Source: Kineosporiaceae bacterium
GTDB lineage: Bacteria > Actinomycetota > Actinomycetes > Actinomycetales > Kineosporiaceae
Direction of reading: 5' to 3'
Length of the DNA: 49,106 nucleotides
Assembly (NCBI GenBank): GCA_016794595.1
Contig: JAEUJN010000110.1
Span: 1-49,106, forward strand
Each line of letters starts with the position of its first letter. Position 1 is the stretch's first letter. Made by a program: the position numbers and the translations under genes. Positions 16,595 through 25,509 of the stretch are shown piece by piece. The notes under the pieces were generated by a model. That model ran no database searches. It saw only the letters and a list, made by a program, of their open reading frames with translations, and was not told the origin of the DNA.

Positions 16595-19114
16595 TCAGGC
16601 GCGGATCCGGGTGTTCTCCGGGTCGAACAGCGGCGTGGAGCCGGCCACTGCCACGGTCACCGGATAGCGCTCACCCAGGTACTGCACCGACAGCTTCGTC
16701 CCTTCTACCGCCACGGCCGGCGGCAGGTAAGACAGCAGCAGGTGCTTTCCGACACTCGGGCCCGACCCGGCCGAGGTCACGTAGGAGCGGTGACCGTGAC
16801 CGTCGACCAACGGCTCGCCGTCCGGGGTGAGGATCGGCTCCCCACCGAGCATGTAGCGCTTCTCGCCGGTCGAGCTGGTGTGGTCGTCGACGGTCAGGGT
16901 GCACAGCAGGGACGCCGGCGGCTCCTCGCGCTGGCGCAGGTAGGCCTCGCGTCCGATGAAGTCGACCTCCTTGACCTTCGGGCGCTGCATGCCGGCCTCG
17001 ACGACGGTGCGCTCGCCGTCCAGCTCGGCGCCGTAGGCGCGGTATCCCTTCTCCAGCCGGCCGGTGGTCCCGTAGACGCCGATACCGCACGGCACCAGGC
17101 CGTCGCCGGCCCCGGCCTCACGCACCGCGTTCCACAGCCGGGCGCCGGCCTCCATCGGCACGTAGAGTTCCCAGCCGAGCTCGCCGACGTAACTGATCCG
17201 CGAGGCCAGCACCCGCAGGCCGGCCGCCTCGACCTCGCGACAGGAGCTGAAGCCGAAGCCCTTGTGCGAGATGTCGTCGTCCGTCAGCCGCCCGAGGATG
17301 TCACGGGCCTTCGGGCCCCACAGGCCGATCGTGGTCCAGGACGAGGTCAGGTCGACCACACCCACGCCCGGGCCCGCGTTATCGGTGAACCACTTGCGGT
17401 CCGGGTTGCCGTGGGCGCCACCGGTGACCACCCGGAAGTGCTTCTCTCCCAACCGCATCACGGTCAGGTCGGACTTGAAGTAACCGCGCGGGGAGAGCAC
17501 CGGGGTGTAGACCACCTTGCCCACGCCGACGTCCATGTTCTGCACGCAGACCCGCTGGACGGCATCCAGCGCCCCGGGTCCGATCAGGTCGAAGATGTTG
17601 AACGCCGACAGGTCGAACACGCCGGCCCGCTCGCGCATCGCCAGGTGTTCGGCGTTGATGATCGGCGACCACCAGCGGCTGTCCCACTCGGCACTGCGCG
17701 GCATGAGCTGGTCCTGACGGTCCCTGTACTCGCCCAGCAGCCCCTCGTTCGAGGCGTACCAGAACGGCCGCTCCCAGCCGGCGGTCTCGAAGAAGACCGC
17801 GCCCAGCTCCTTCTCGCTGGCGTGCATCGGCGCCAGCCGGACGTCGCGGTTGGAGGCCCACTGCTCGCTCGGGTGCACGATGCCGTAAGTCTTGTTGAAC
17901 GCCTCGGAGGTGCGGCTGACGATGTGGTGGCGCGTGGTCTGGTGCGGGTAGAACCGGGCGATGTCGCTGTGGGCGCCGTCGATCTCGCTCTCGCCCTCGA
18001 CCATCCACTCGGCGATCATGCGACCGACGCCCGGGCCCTCCTTGATCCAGACCGCGGCCGCCGACCACAGCCCTGCGACCTCGGGGGACTCGCCGAGCAC
18101 CGGGAAGCCGTCCGGGGTGAGCGACAGCAAACCGTTGATGGCGTAACGGATCCCGACGTCCGGGTTGCCCAGGATGGCGGGCATCAGCTCGAGTGCCTGC
18201 TCCAGCTGGGGGTCGAAGTCGTCGGAGGTGAACGGCAACTCGGTGGGGGACAGGGCCGACTGCTCGATCGAGGGGATCTCCTCGGCGCGCATCAGGATCG
18301 GCCGGTGGGCGTAGGAGCCGACCTCCATGTCGCTGCCGTGCTGACGCTCGTAGCAGAAGGTGTCCATGTCGCGCACGATCGGGAACGAGATCTCCCCGGG
18401 GATCGCGGCCAGCTCGGGCACCGGGCCCACCGAGATCATCTGGTGGACGGCGGGCGTCAGGGGGATGTGTGCCCCGGCCATCCTCGCGATCTTGGGGCTC
18501 CACACGCCGCAGGCGATCACGATGGTCTCGCACTCGATGTCGCCCTTGTCGGTGCGCACCCGCACGACGCGGCCGCGCTCGACGTCGATGCCGGTGACCT
18601 CGACATTGGCCACGGTGGTCAGCGCGCCCAGCTCGACCGCCCGCTCGCGCATCAGGGTGCCGGCGCGCAGGGAGTCCACCACGCCGACCGTGGGTGACCA
18701 GAAGCCGCCGACGATCACCGACGGGTCCAGGAACGGGACCTTCTCCTGCACCTGGTCGGGGGTGTGCAGTTCGGCCGGGACGTCCCAGCAGATGGCCGAG
18801 GTGATGCGCCGGGTGAGTTCCTGCATGCGCTCGGCGCTGCGGGCGACCTCGTAGCCGCCCGACTGGGTGAACACGCCCAGCTCCTGGTACTGGCGGACGC
18901 TGTCCTTGGTGATGTCGGCGAACTCGCGGGAGTGGTCGACCGGGTAGATGAAGTTGCTCGCGTGGCCGGTGGAGCCGCCCGGGTTGGGCAACGGGCCCTT
19001 GTCGATCTGGACCAGCTCGCGCCAGCCGAGGCGGGCCAGGTGGTAGGCGACGCTGTTGCCCACGATCCCGGACCCGATGATGACGGTCCGAGCCCGACTC
19101 GGCACTGTGCTCAT
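16595..19114 (-). CDS. Dimethylglycine/sarcosine oxidase or dehydrogenase-type flavoprotein with GcvT domain
   Basis: The 839-residue protein has an N-terminal FAD domain (VIIGSGIVGNSVAYHLARLG, GxGxxG at 14-19) with GGSTGHASN, His51 lying where dimethylglycine enzymes attach FAD covalently. After it come the FAO linker domain (DVRLAPMHASEKELGAVFFETAGWERPFWY) and a C-terminal aminomethyltransferase (GcvT) domain (SYVGELGWELYVPMEAGARLW, GIGVYGTTGRLEKGYRAYG) that transfers the released one-carbon unit to tetrahydrofolate. It ends LFDPENTRIRA, close to the end of Arthrobacter dimethylglycine oxidase. GGAAGG precedes the ATG at 19114. The following etfB and etfA genes argue for a dehydrogenase passing electrons to ETF rather than to oxygen. 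Dimethylglycine versus sarcosine is not settled. Confidence 0.9.
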   Translation of the reverse strand: MSTVPSRARTVIIGSGIVGNSVAYHLARLGWRELVQIDKGPLPNPGGSTGHASNFIYPVDHSREFADITKDSVRQYQELGVFTQSGGYEVARSAERMQELTRRITSAICWDVPAELHTPDQVQEKVPFLDPSVIVGGFWSPTVGVVDSLRAGTLMRERAVELGALTTVANVEVTGIDVERGRVVRVRTDKGDIECETIVIACGVWSPKIARMAGAHIPLTPAVHQMISVGPVPELAAIPGEISFPIVRDMDTFCYERQHGSDMEVGSYAHRPILMRAEEIPSIEQSALSPTELPFTSDDFDPQLEQALELMPAILGNPDVGIRYAINGLLSLTPDGFPVLGESPEVAGLWSAAAVWIKEGPGVGRMIAEWMVEGESEIDGAHSDIARFYPHQTTRHHIVSRTSEAFNKTYGIVHPSEQWASNRDVRLAPMHASEKELGAVFFETAGWERPFWYASNEGLLGEYRDRQDQLMPRSAEWDSRWWSPIINAEHLAMRERAGVFDLSAFNIFDLIGPGALDAVQRVCVQNMDVGVGKVVYTPVLSPRGYFKSDLTVMRLGEKHFRVVTGGAHGNPDRKWFTDNAGPGVGVVDLTSSWTTIGLWGPKARDILGRLTDDDISHKGFGFSSCREVEAAGLRVLASRISYVGELGWELYVPMEAGARLWNAVREAGAGDGLVPCGIGVYGTTGRLEKGYRAYGAELDGERTVVEAGMQRPKVKEVDFIGREAYLRQREEPPASLLCTLTVDDHTSSTGEKRYMLGGEPILTPDGEPLVDGHGHRSYVTSAGSGPSVGKHLLLSYLPPAVAVEGTKLSVQYLGERYPVTVAVAGSTPLFDPENTRIRA

Positions 19115-19173
19115 GGCGCTGACCCTTCCGGTCTGAGGAGACGCTGCTGCTGTCCGTCCCAGGCTCCGCAATG

Positions 19174-19210
19174 TTGCGTCATGCGCGACAGTTGCTCGCC
19201 ATGCGAAACA
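19174..19210 (-). promoter_or_regulatory. Paired operator-like motif upstream of the dimethylglycine-type operon
   Basis: Read on the plus strand, TTGCG-TCATG-CGCGA at 19174-19188 is followed by CTCG-CCATG-CGAAACA ending at 19210. Both conserved blocks and the spacing between them equal the motif at 3955-3991 upstream of the betaine transporter. It lies 60-97 bases before the start codon, a position suited to transcription control, and points to a common regulator. Confidence 0.6.
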
Positions 19211-19311
19211 GATCAGGTTCAGCATGGTGCCCGGGCCGTGACGCGTCAAGCCTGTCGGATGACGTCGGCAGACGCCGGGGAACGGCACCGGGGGGCGGTT
19301 CCCGGCGGGGC

Positions 19312-20655
19312 CTAGCGGGCCATTCGACGGGCGTCCCGGTCCGGGCGGGCGAGGCCGGCGAGCTGGTCGACCAGGGCGCCCGCCGCCAGGGCCACGGCCA
19401 CCCAGCAGGGGGCGATCAGCCGGAGGTACTCGCTGGCCATCGGGTGGGCGGTGACCACCGCGATCGGGGCCAGGGAGATCGCCGTCCAGAGCCATCCCCG
19501 GGCTCGCAGACGCCAGATCAGGTAACCGCAGGCGGGCAGCACCAGGGCCAGCGGCCAGGGCAGGCCCAGCCGGACGGGCGCCCCGTGGACCCACAACGCC
19601 ACCGCGCGGCGGCCCAGCAGCCGCAACGGGTCGGCGACGTCGGGCCGGGAGAAGTGGCGGGTGGCCAGGTCCTGCGCGGTCTCGGTCAGCGAGGGCAGGC
19701 CCAGCAGGTGGGCGATCGACCACCAGGCAGCCAGGCATCCCAGCGCGACCGCGGCGAGCACCCATCCGGGGCGTCGCCGTCCTCGGGGCAGCCACCGCTG
19801 GGGACGGACGCCCAGAGCGACCCCGGCAATCATCAGGGCCATCGCCGCGGCCATCGCCGATGCCGGCTTGATCGTGCACGCGGTCGCCAGCCCCGTGATC
19901 ATCAGGGGGACGCCGGCCGCCGCTCGTCCGCGCAGCACGACCAGGCCACCGGTCAGGGCGACGATGATCGCGAGCAGGCCGGGTCCATCGGCCAGCAGCC
20001 GGCTGTTCCAGTACCCGACGGGCAGGACGGCCAGGGCGCAGGCGCCGATCGCCGAGGCCGGTGGCGACAGTCCCGAGATCCGGCCGGCGAAGTAGGTCAC
20101 CAGGCCCAGCAGGACGAACAGGGCGGCCGTGGTCAGCGCCAGCCCCTTCCACGGGCCGAGCACCGCGACCGCCGGCGCCGCCAGTAACGGGTACCCGGGG
20201 CGGCTGTCGAAGATCGCCCGGTAGCGCGGTGAGGCCAGCGCCGGGTAGCCGCCCGTGCAGGGGACCGGTTGGCTGCCCAGGGCGTGGGCGCGGGTGATCT
20301 CGCGGCAGCTGAGGTCGGCGGCCCGTGTCGAGGCCACGGGTTCGGGGACGCCGACCGCGAGCTGGGCCGCTCGGGCGTACCAGTAGGTGTCGCCCATGGC
20401 GCGACGGGTGGTGCCCTGCCAGTGCACCAGGAAGGTCGCGGCGACGACCAGCACGACGATCAGGGGCGCCACGGTGGCGGGCGTGAGCCTGGCGCGTCGG
20501 AACAGCCGAGTGATGCGCCAGGTGCGAGGAGTGCGGGGGCCGGCGAGTCGGCCGGAGCGCCCCCGCCGGTCGAGGAGGTCGGACCCGGCGGGGGCGCCGT
20601 CCCTCAGATCGATGGACGACGCGGGCAGTCCGGCCGGTGACCGGCGAGGAGTCAC
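19312..20655 (-). CDS. Polytopic membrane protein, glycosyltransferase-C-like
   Basis: The 447-residue protein has an Arg-rich cytoplasmic start, one helix (ATVAPLIVVLVVAATFLVHW), then an extracytoplasmic loop with MGDTYWYARAAQLAVG and a long Cys-containing segment (AADLSCREITRAHALGSQPVPCTGGYPAL). About eight more helices follow. A loop with Asp and aromatic residues right after the first helix is characteristic of GT-C type lipid-linked sugar transferases, but I cannot assign a named family. Two cysteines in the outside loop could form a disulfide. The GTG start has no obvious Shine-Dalgarno. It is not obviously linked to either neighbour and diverges from the molybdenum hydroxylase genes. 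Confidence 0.75.
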   Translation of the reverse strand: MTPRRSPAGLPASSIDLRDGAPAGSDLLDRRGRSGRLAGPRTPRTWRITRLFRRARLTPATVAPLIVVLVVAATFLVHWQGTTRRAMGDTYWYARAAQLAVGVPEPVASTRAADLSCREITRAHALGSQPVPCTGGYPALASPRYRAIFDSRPGYPLLAAPAVAVLGPWKGLALTTAALFVLLGLVTYFAGRISGLSPPASAIGACALAVLPVGYWNSRLLADGPGLLAIIVALTGGLVVLRGRAAAGVPLMITGLATACTIKPASAMAAAMALMIAGVALGVRPQRWLPRGRRRPGWVLAAVALGCLAAWWSIAHLLGLPSLTETAQDLATRHFSRPDVADPLRLLGRRAVALWVHGAPVRLGLPWPLALVLPACGYLIWRLRARGWLWTAISLAPIAVVTAHPMASEYLRLIAPCWVAVALAAGALVDQLAGLARPDRDARRMAR

Positions 20656-20808
20656 TCTGCGTTGATATCACGTCACTATCGGGTGGAGCTGGGGGCGAAG
20701 TGGATCTCCCCCGATCTGCCGGGGCGACCCACACCGATCGGCCGGGGGCACCCTGCTCTACCCTCGGCCTACCGAGATCCGGCCGAGCACGAGGACGAGG
20801 TGGCAGTC

Positions 20809-23136
20809 ATGACGGTGACGGACCGAGTCGAGCAGGTGTTCATCCGCCCCGACGGCAAGGAGAAGGTCACCGGCGCCGGCCGGTACACCGCCGACCTGAA
20901 CCTGACCGGGCAGGCGCACGCGGCGTTCCGGTTCGCCGACCACCCCCATGCGCGGATCACGCGGATCGACACCGCGACCGCACGGGCGATGCCCGGGGTG
21001 TTCGCCGTGATCACCCACGTCGACGTGCCCGAGATCCGGTACGGGGGCATGGTCTCCGACCGGCACCTGTTCGCCCACGACGTCGTCCGCTGGGAAGGCG
21101 ACGTGGTCGCCGCCGTCGCCGCGCGGACGCCGGAGCTGGCCCGGGCGGCAGCGGCCGCGATCGAGGTCGACTACGAGGTGCTCGACCCGCTGCCCGACTT
21201 CGTCGCCAACGCCGAGCCGGGGGCCCCGCTGGTGCACGCCGATTGGCAGTCCTATGGCGGCAGCCGCTCGATGGGCCGCGACGGCAACATCCTGGGCCGC
21301 TCGACGATCGTCAAGGGCGATGCGGACGCCGCGATGGCCACTGCCGACGTCGTCGTCCGGGGCACCTACCGGGCCGACGCCTCCCAGGGCGCCCCGATCG
21401 AGCCCCGCGCCGTGATCGCGCAGTGGACCGGCGACAAGGTGACCGTCTGGACCTCGACCCAGGTGCCGTTCGCGGCTCGCGACGGGGTGGCGCACACCCT
21501 GGGCATCCCGCAGTCGGCGGTGCGGGTGATCGTGCCGCTGCTCGGCGGCGGGTTCGGGTCCAAGTGCGACTTCCACTTCGAGGGGCACATCGCGGCGCTG
21601 GCCCGCGCCGCGCGGCGTCCGGTCAAGCTGGTGTTCAGCCGGCGCGAGGAGTTCATCGCCCCCGACCACCGGCGCGAGGGCATGCTGATCGAGCTCGAGA
21701 CCGGCGTGATGCGCGACGGGCGGATCGTGGCCCGGCGGGGTCGGCTCACCCTGGACGGCGGGGCCTACTGCGGCGAGGGCGGTTTCTTCGCGCAGATGGC
21801 CGCCATGCACGCGTGCGGTCCGTACGTGCTCGAGAACGTCAACGTCGAGTCGCGCCTGGTCTACTCCACCAATCAGCCGTCGGCGTCGGTGCGTGCCCCC
21901 ACGGCCCCGCAGACCTGCTGGGCGTTGGAGCAGCACATGGACGCCATCGCCGCGGCGATCGGGCTGGACGGTGCCGAACTGCGGCGGCGCACGTTGATCG
22001 AGGCGGGCGCGGTCGGCCCGGCCGGGCAGGTGTTCGGTGAGGTGGGCGCCAAACAGGCGCTCGAGGCGGCACTGGAGCTGATCGGCTACGACGACTACCT
22101 GCGTGGTGAGCTGCCGGACGACGAGGCGATCGGCATCGCGTGCGGGTGGTGGCCCTCGATGGCCTCACCGTCCGGGGCGTACGTCAAGCTCAACGGCGAC
22201 GGCACCGGGGTGATCATCACGGGGGCCCAGGAGTGCGGCAGCGGTGCGGTGATGGGCCTGCCGCTGCTGGCCGCGGCCGAGCTGGGGATGCGCCCGGAGG
22301 ACTTCACGCTGCACTACCAGGACACCGATTCCGGGCCGTGGGACATGGGGGCCTCGGGGTCGCAGACCACGTTCAACAACGGGCGCGCGGTGATCGAGGC
22401 GGCCCGCGAGGTGCGCGCGCAGCTGCTCGAGCTGGCCTCGCAGCAGCTCGAGATCGATGCCGCCGAGCTCGAACTGGCCGACGGCGTGGTGCGTGCGGCC
22501 GGCTCCCCGGACGTCGCGGTCAGCATCGCCGACCTGGCCGGCAGCGGAACCCCGTTGCTGGGCAAGGGATCCGGGGAGCTGCCGGAGAACCCGCCGGGGG
22601 AGACGTCGTCGTGTGTCGGCGTGCTCGGCATGGAGACCTTCCTCGCCCCGCAGCTGATCACGCACGCGGCGCGGGTGAAGGTCGACCGCCAGACCGGTGT
22701 GGTGCGGGTGATGGAGTTCGCCGCCGCGCACGATTCCGGGGTGATCCTGAACCGGATCGGCGCCGACGGCCAGGTCTACGGCGGGGTGCTCATGGGCATC
22801 GGGCAGGCGCTGAGCGAGGCGACCTGGTTCGACGAGCAGGGGCGCCAGCGCAACCCGGGCCTGCTGGACTACAAGCTGCAGACCGCCAGCGACGCCCCGC
22901 CGATCCACATCCGCTGGATCGAGATCGACACCCCGAACGCCGGGCCCCGGGGGTCCAAGGGCGTGGGGGAGCCGCCGAGCGTGCCCACCCCGGGGGCGAT
23001 CGCGAACGGTATCGCCAAGGTGATCGGGCGGCCGGTGCACGAGTTGCCGATGACCGCCGAGCGGGTGTGGTCGGTGGCCGTGGACAGCCTCGGCCTGGAG
23101 TGGATCGACACGAGTGGGAAGGACCCGTCGGCATGA
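20809..23136 (+). CDS. Molybdenum hydroxylase large subunit (xanthine dehydrogenase family)
   Basis: The 775-residue protein has an N-terminal aldehyde oxidase a/b hammerhead domain (KEKVTGAGRYTADL) and molybdopterin-binding domains with LLGGGFGSKCDFHFEGH, SASVRAPTAPQ, GAQECGSG and, near the end, GSKGVGEPPSVPTPGAI. The Glu of that last motif is the expected catalytic base. It lacks the AYRCSFR loop of aerobic CO dehydrogenases, so it is not CoxL. GAGG stands eight bases before the ATG at 20809. Gene order large, FAD, iron-sulfur with ATGA overlaps means a three-subunit enzyme. The substrate, a purine, N-heterocycle or aldehyde, cannot be decided here. Confidence 0.9.
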   Translation: MTVTDRVEQVFIRPDGKEKVTGAGRYTADLNLTGQAHAAFRFADHPHARITRIDTATARAMPGVFAVITHVDVPEIRYGGMVSDRHLFAHDVVRWEGDVVAAVAARTPELARAAAAAIEVDYEVLDPLPDFVANAEPGAPLVHADWQSYGGSRSMGRDGNILGRSTIVKGDADAAMATADVVVRGTYRADASQGAPIEPRAVIAQWTGDKVTVWTSTQVPFAARDGVAHTLGIPQSAVRVIVPLLGGGFGSKCDFHFEGHIAALARAARRPVKLVFSRREEFIAPDHRREGMLIELETGVMRDGRIVARRGRLTLDGGAYCGEGGFFAQMAAMHACGPYVLENVNVESRLVYSTNQPSASVRAPTAPQTCWALEQHMDAIAAAIGLDGAELRRRTLIEAGAVGPAGQVFGEVGAKQALEAALELIGYDDYLRGELPDDEAIGIACGWWPSMASPSGAYVKLNGDGTGVIITGAQECGSGAVMGLPLLAAAELGMRPEDFTLHYQDTDSGPWDMGASGSQTTFNNGRAVIEAAREVRAQLLELASQQLEIDAAELELADGVVRAAGSPDVAVSIADLAGSGTPLLGKGSGELPENPPGETSSCVGVLGMETFLAPQLITHAARVKVDRQTGVVRVMEFAAAHDSGVILNRIGADGQVYGGVLMGIGQALSEATWFDEQGRQRNPGLLDYKLQTASDAPPIHIRWIEIDTPNAGPRGSKGVGEPPSVPTPGAIANGIAKVIGRPVHELPMTAERVWSVAVDSLGLEWIDTSGKDPSA

Positions 23137-24065
23137 GCGGGCGCACGTACACCCAGGCCGGCTCGGTCGCCGATGCGGTTGCCGCGATGGCGGCCGGGGC
23201 CCGACCGGTGGCCGGCGGCACCGATCTGGTGGTCGGGGCACGGCACGGCAAGTCCCCACTGCCTCAGGCGATGGTCGGGATCCACCGGATCCCCGGCCTG
23301 GACTCGATCGAGGTGGACCCGAACGGCGCGATCCGGATCGGTGCGCTGGTCAGCCACGCGGCGATCCTGGACTCCCCGCTGCTCGCGGAGCAGGCACCCG
23401 GTCTGCTGGATGCCTCGGCGATCGTCGGCTCGCACGCCACCCGGGCGAACGGCACCCTCGGCGGCAACGTCATGAACGCCTCCCCGGCGATGGACACCGG
23501 CGCGCCGCTGCTCTGTCTGGGAGCGCAGGCGGTGCTCACCGGGTCGAGCGGCACCCGGCGGCTCGGACTGGACGAGCTGTGGATCTCCCCCGGGCGCACG
23601 GCGGCCTCGGCCGATGAGCTGCTCGAGGCGATCGAGCTGCCCGCGCCGTCCGGGGCCGGTGCGCGGGGGAGTGCCTACGTCCGGCTGCAGTACCGGCGGC
23701 AGATGGAGATCGCCGTGGTCGGAGCGGCTGCCGTGGTGAGGCTGAGCGCCGATGGTGGGCGAGTGGCGGACGCCGCGGTCGCGATCACGGCGGTCACCCC
23801 GGTGATCGTGCGGGTGAGCGCTGCCGAGGCCTGCCTTGTCGGTGCGGACCTCTCCGGGGGCGGTGAGGAACTGGAGGCCGCCCTGCAGGCAGCGGGACGG
23901 GCGGCCGCCTGGGCGGCGACGCCGATCTCCGATGTCCGCGCGAGTCTCGGTTACCGCACCCAGATGGTGGCGGTGATGACCCGGCGGGCCGCCGCAGCCG
24001 CCATCGCACGGGCGCGGGGGCAGCAGGTCAGGGTCCCGGCGAGCGACTGGAGTGTTGTGCGATGA
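23133..24065 (+). CDS. Molybdenum hydroxylase FAD-binding subunit
   Basis: The 310-residue protein of the CoxM/xanthine dehydrogenase FAD family has the two flavin boxes RPVAGGTDLVVGARHG (near residue 30) and NGTLGGNVMNASPAMD (near residue 110), plus the C-terminal CO dehydrogenase flavoprotein domain (YRRQMEIAVVGAAAVV). It relays electrons from the iron-sulfur subunit to an acceptor such as NAD, oxygen or quinone. It overlaps both neighbours by ATGA, so the three subunits are made in a coupled manner. Confidence 0.93.
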   Translation: MSGRTYTQAGSVADAVAAMAAGARPVAGGTDLVVGARHGKSPLPQAMVGIHRIPGLDSIEVDPNGAIRIGALVSHAAILDSPLLAEQAPGLLDASAIVGSHATRANGTLGGNVMNASPAMDTGAPLLCLGAQAVLTGSSGTRRLGLDELWISPGRTAASADELLEAIELPAPSGAGARGSAYVRLQYRRQMEIAVVGAAAVVRLSADGGRVADAAVAITAVTPVIVRVSAAEACLVGADLSGGGEELEAALQAAGRAAAWAATPISDVRASLGYRTQMVAVMTRRAAAAAIARARGQQVRVPASDWSVVR

Positions 24066-24541
24066 GTGTGTCGATCACCGTGACAGTCAATGGGATCACC
24101 TATCCCCTCGACGTCGATCCCCATGCGAGCCTGCTGCACACCGTGCGCGATCAGGTGGGGCTGACCGGCGCCAAGGAGGGGTGCGACGACTCCGAGTGCG
24201 GCGCCTGCATGATGCTCGTGGACGGCCGACCGACCAACGCGTGCTCCTACCTGGCGGTCCAGGCGGACGGCGCCCGGGTCATCACGGTCGAGGGCCTGGC
24301 CGAGCAGGACGGCGCCGGCGAGCGGCTCTCGGCACTGCAACGGGCGATGCTCTCGCGGGGTGGGGTGCAGTGCGGCTTCTGCACCCCGGGCATGCTGATC
24401 TCGGCCACGGCGCTGCTCGAGCGCACCCCGCACCCCAGTGAGGACGAGATCCGGGTCGCCCTGTCCGGCAACCTCTGCCGGTGCACCGGCTATGACGGGA
24501 TCGTCAAGGCGGTGGCGGCGGTCGCCGATGGCACTGCGTGA
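24062..24541 (+). CDS. Molybdenum hydroxylase [2Fe-2S] subunit
   Basis: The 159-residue protein has two iron-sulfur motifs. The plant-ferredoxin type is GCDDSECGACMMLVDGRPTNAC and the C-terminal four-helix type is QCGFCTPGMLI with GNLCRCTGYDGI. All eight cysteines are present. Length fits the CoxS/IorA family. It passes electrons from the molybdenum centre to the FAD subunit. It is the last gene of the three-gene operon. No XdhC-type or other molybdenum insertion chaperone gene follows. Confidence 0.95.
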   Translation: MSVSITVTVNGITYPLDVDPHASLLHTVRDQVGLTGAKEGCDDSECGACMMLVDGRPTNACSYLAVQADGARVITVEGLAEQDGAGERLSALQRAMLSRGGVQCGFCTPGMLISATALLERTPHPSEDEIRVALSGNLCRCTGYDGIVKAVAAVADGTA

Positions 24542-24623
24542 CCGGCTGACCGCATGTTGACATGACCGTCTCACCTACTGGACACCAGGAAGATCTGGCG
24601 GCGCCGGCCGGTTGAGTGGCGTC

Positions 24624-25061
24624 ATGAGTCAGGAACTGACCCGGTTCGCCGTTCTCGGTGCGGCCCTGGTGATCGCTGTGGTGATCGGTCTGGTGGCCCG
24701 CCGCACGTCGGGCACGGCGGCCAGGGACGCCGGAGAGCAGGTACTCACCGCCGATGACCTGGGGTCGACCCTGGGATCCCGGGCCACCGTCGTCCAGTTC
24801 TCCACGGTGGTCTGCGCACCGTGCCGCAGCACGCGACGGGTGCTGGACGAGGTGACGGGCCGGATGCCCGGGGTGGCCCACATCGAGGTGAACGCCGAGG
24901 AGCGGGTGGACCTGCTCTCACGGCTGCGGGTACGGCGCACCCCGACCGTGCTGGTGCTGGATTCGCGCGGGCGGATCGTCCGGCGGATCTCGGGGGCGCT
25001 CACCGGGCAGCAGGCGCAGGCCGCGATCGCCGGGGTCGCCCCGGAGGCGGTGGCCGCGTGA
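24624..25061 (+). CDS. Membrane-anchored thioredoxin-like protein
   Basis: The 145-residue protein has one N-terminal helix (FAVLGAALVIAVVIGLVA) and a thioredoxin fold with CAPC as the redox pair (VVQFSTVVCAPCRSTRRVLDEV), the cis-Pro in VRRTPTVLVLDSRGR and a helical C-terminus. The active site would lie on whichever side the fold is placed; an N-terminal anchor with an external domain is plausible. A TTG four codons upstream is another possible start. Its stop overlaps the DUF4395 gene in GTGA, a gene pair that recurs in actinomycetes. Confidence 0.9.
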   Translation: MSQELTRFAVLGAALVIAVVIGLVARRTSGTAARDAGEQVLTADDLGSTLGSRATVVQFSTVVCAPCRSTRRVLDEVTGRMPGVAHIEVNAEERVDLLSRLRVRRTPTVLVLDSRGRIVRRISGALTGQQAQAAIAGVAPEAVAA

Positions 25062-25489
25062 GCTCCGGCGTGGGTGTCGATCCGCGCGGCCCACGGGTCG
25101 CCGCCGCCCTGACCTCGGCCGTGCTCGCCCTGGTGGTGCTGACCGGGTCGGTCTGGCTGCTGCTCGCGCAGGCGGCGGTGTTCGCGATCGGCGCGGTGGC
25201 CGGCCCGCAGGCCACGCCGTACGGCTGGCTGTACCGGCGCCTGGTGCGTCCGCGGCTCGGCCCCCCGACGGAGCTGGAGCACCCGGCGCCGCTGATCTTC
25301 GCCCAGAGGATCGGCCTGGCCGTGACCGGACTCGGGGTGGTCCTGGCCGCGCTCGGGGTCTCCGGCGCCGCGGTGGGCGCCGCAGCCCTGGCCTTCGTGG
25401 CGGCCTTCCTCAACGCCGCCTTCGGGTTGTGCCTGGGATGCGAGCTGTACCCGGTGATCGCCCGGCTGCGCTCGGCTCGTGGGATCTGA
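25058..25489 (+). CDS. DUF4395 membrane protein
   Basis: The 143-residue membrane protein has about four hydrophobic segments and the DUF4395 features DPRGPRVAAALTS, FAQRIGLAVTGLG and a C-terminal CLGCELY motif with two cysteines in a membrane helix. The family is repeatedly found beside membrane thioredoxin-like proteins, so a dithiol relay between the CAPC and CLGC pairs is a reasonable reading, though unproven. GTG at 25058 overlaps the preceding stop. Confidence 0.88.
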   Translation: MSSGVGVDPRGPRVAAALTSAVLALVVLTGSVWLLLAQAAVFAIGAVAGPQATPYGWLYRRLVRPRLGPPTELEHPAPLIFAQRIGLAVTGLGVVLAALGVSGAAVGAAALAFVAAFLNAAFGLCLGCELYPVIARLRSARGI

Positions 25490-25509
25490 CCTGACCTGAC
25501 CGGGGCCTC

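Noticed and set aside
20809-24541. Aerobic carbon monoxide dehydrogenase (coxMSL)
   Set aside because: The large subunit lacks the AYRCSFR active-site loop, and the gene order is large-FAD-iron-sulfur rather than coxMSL.
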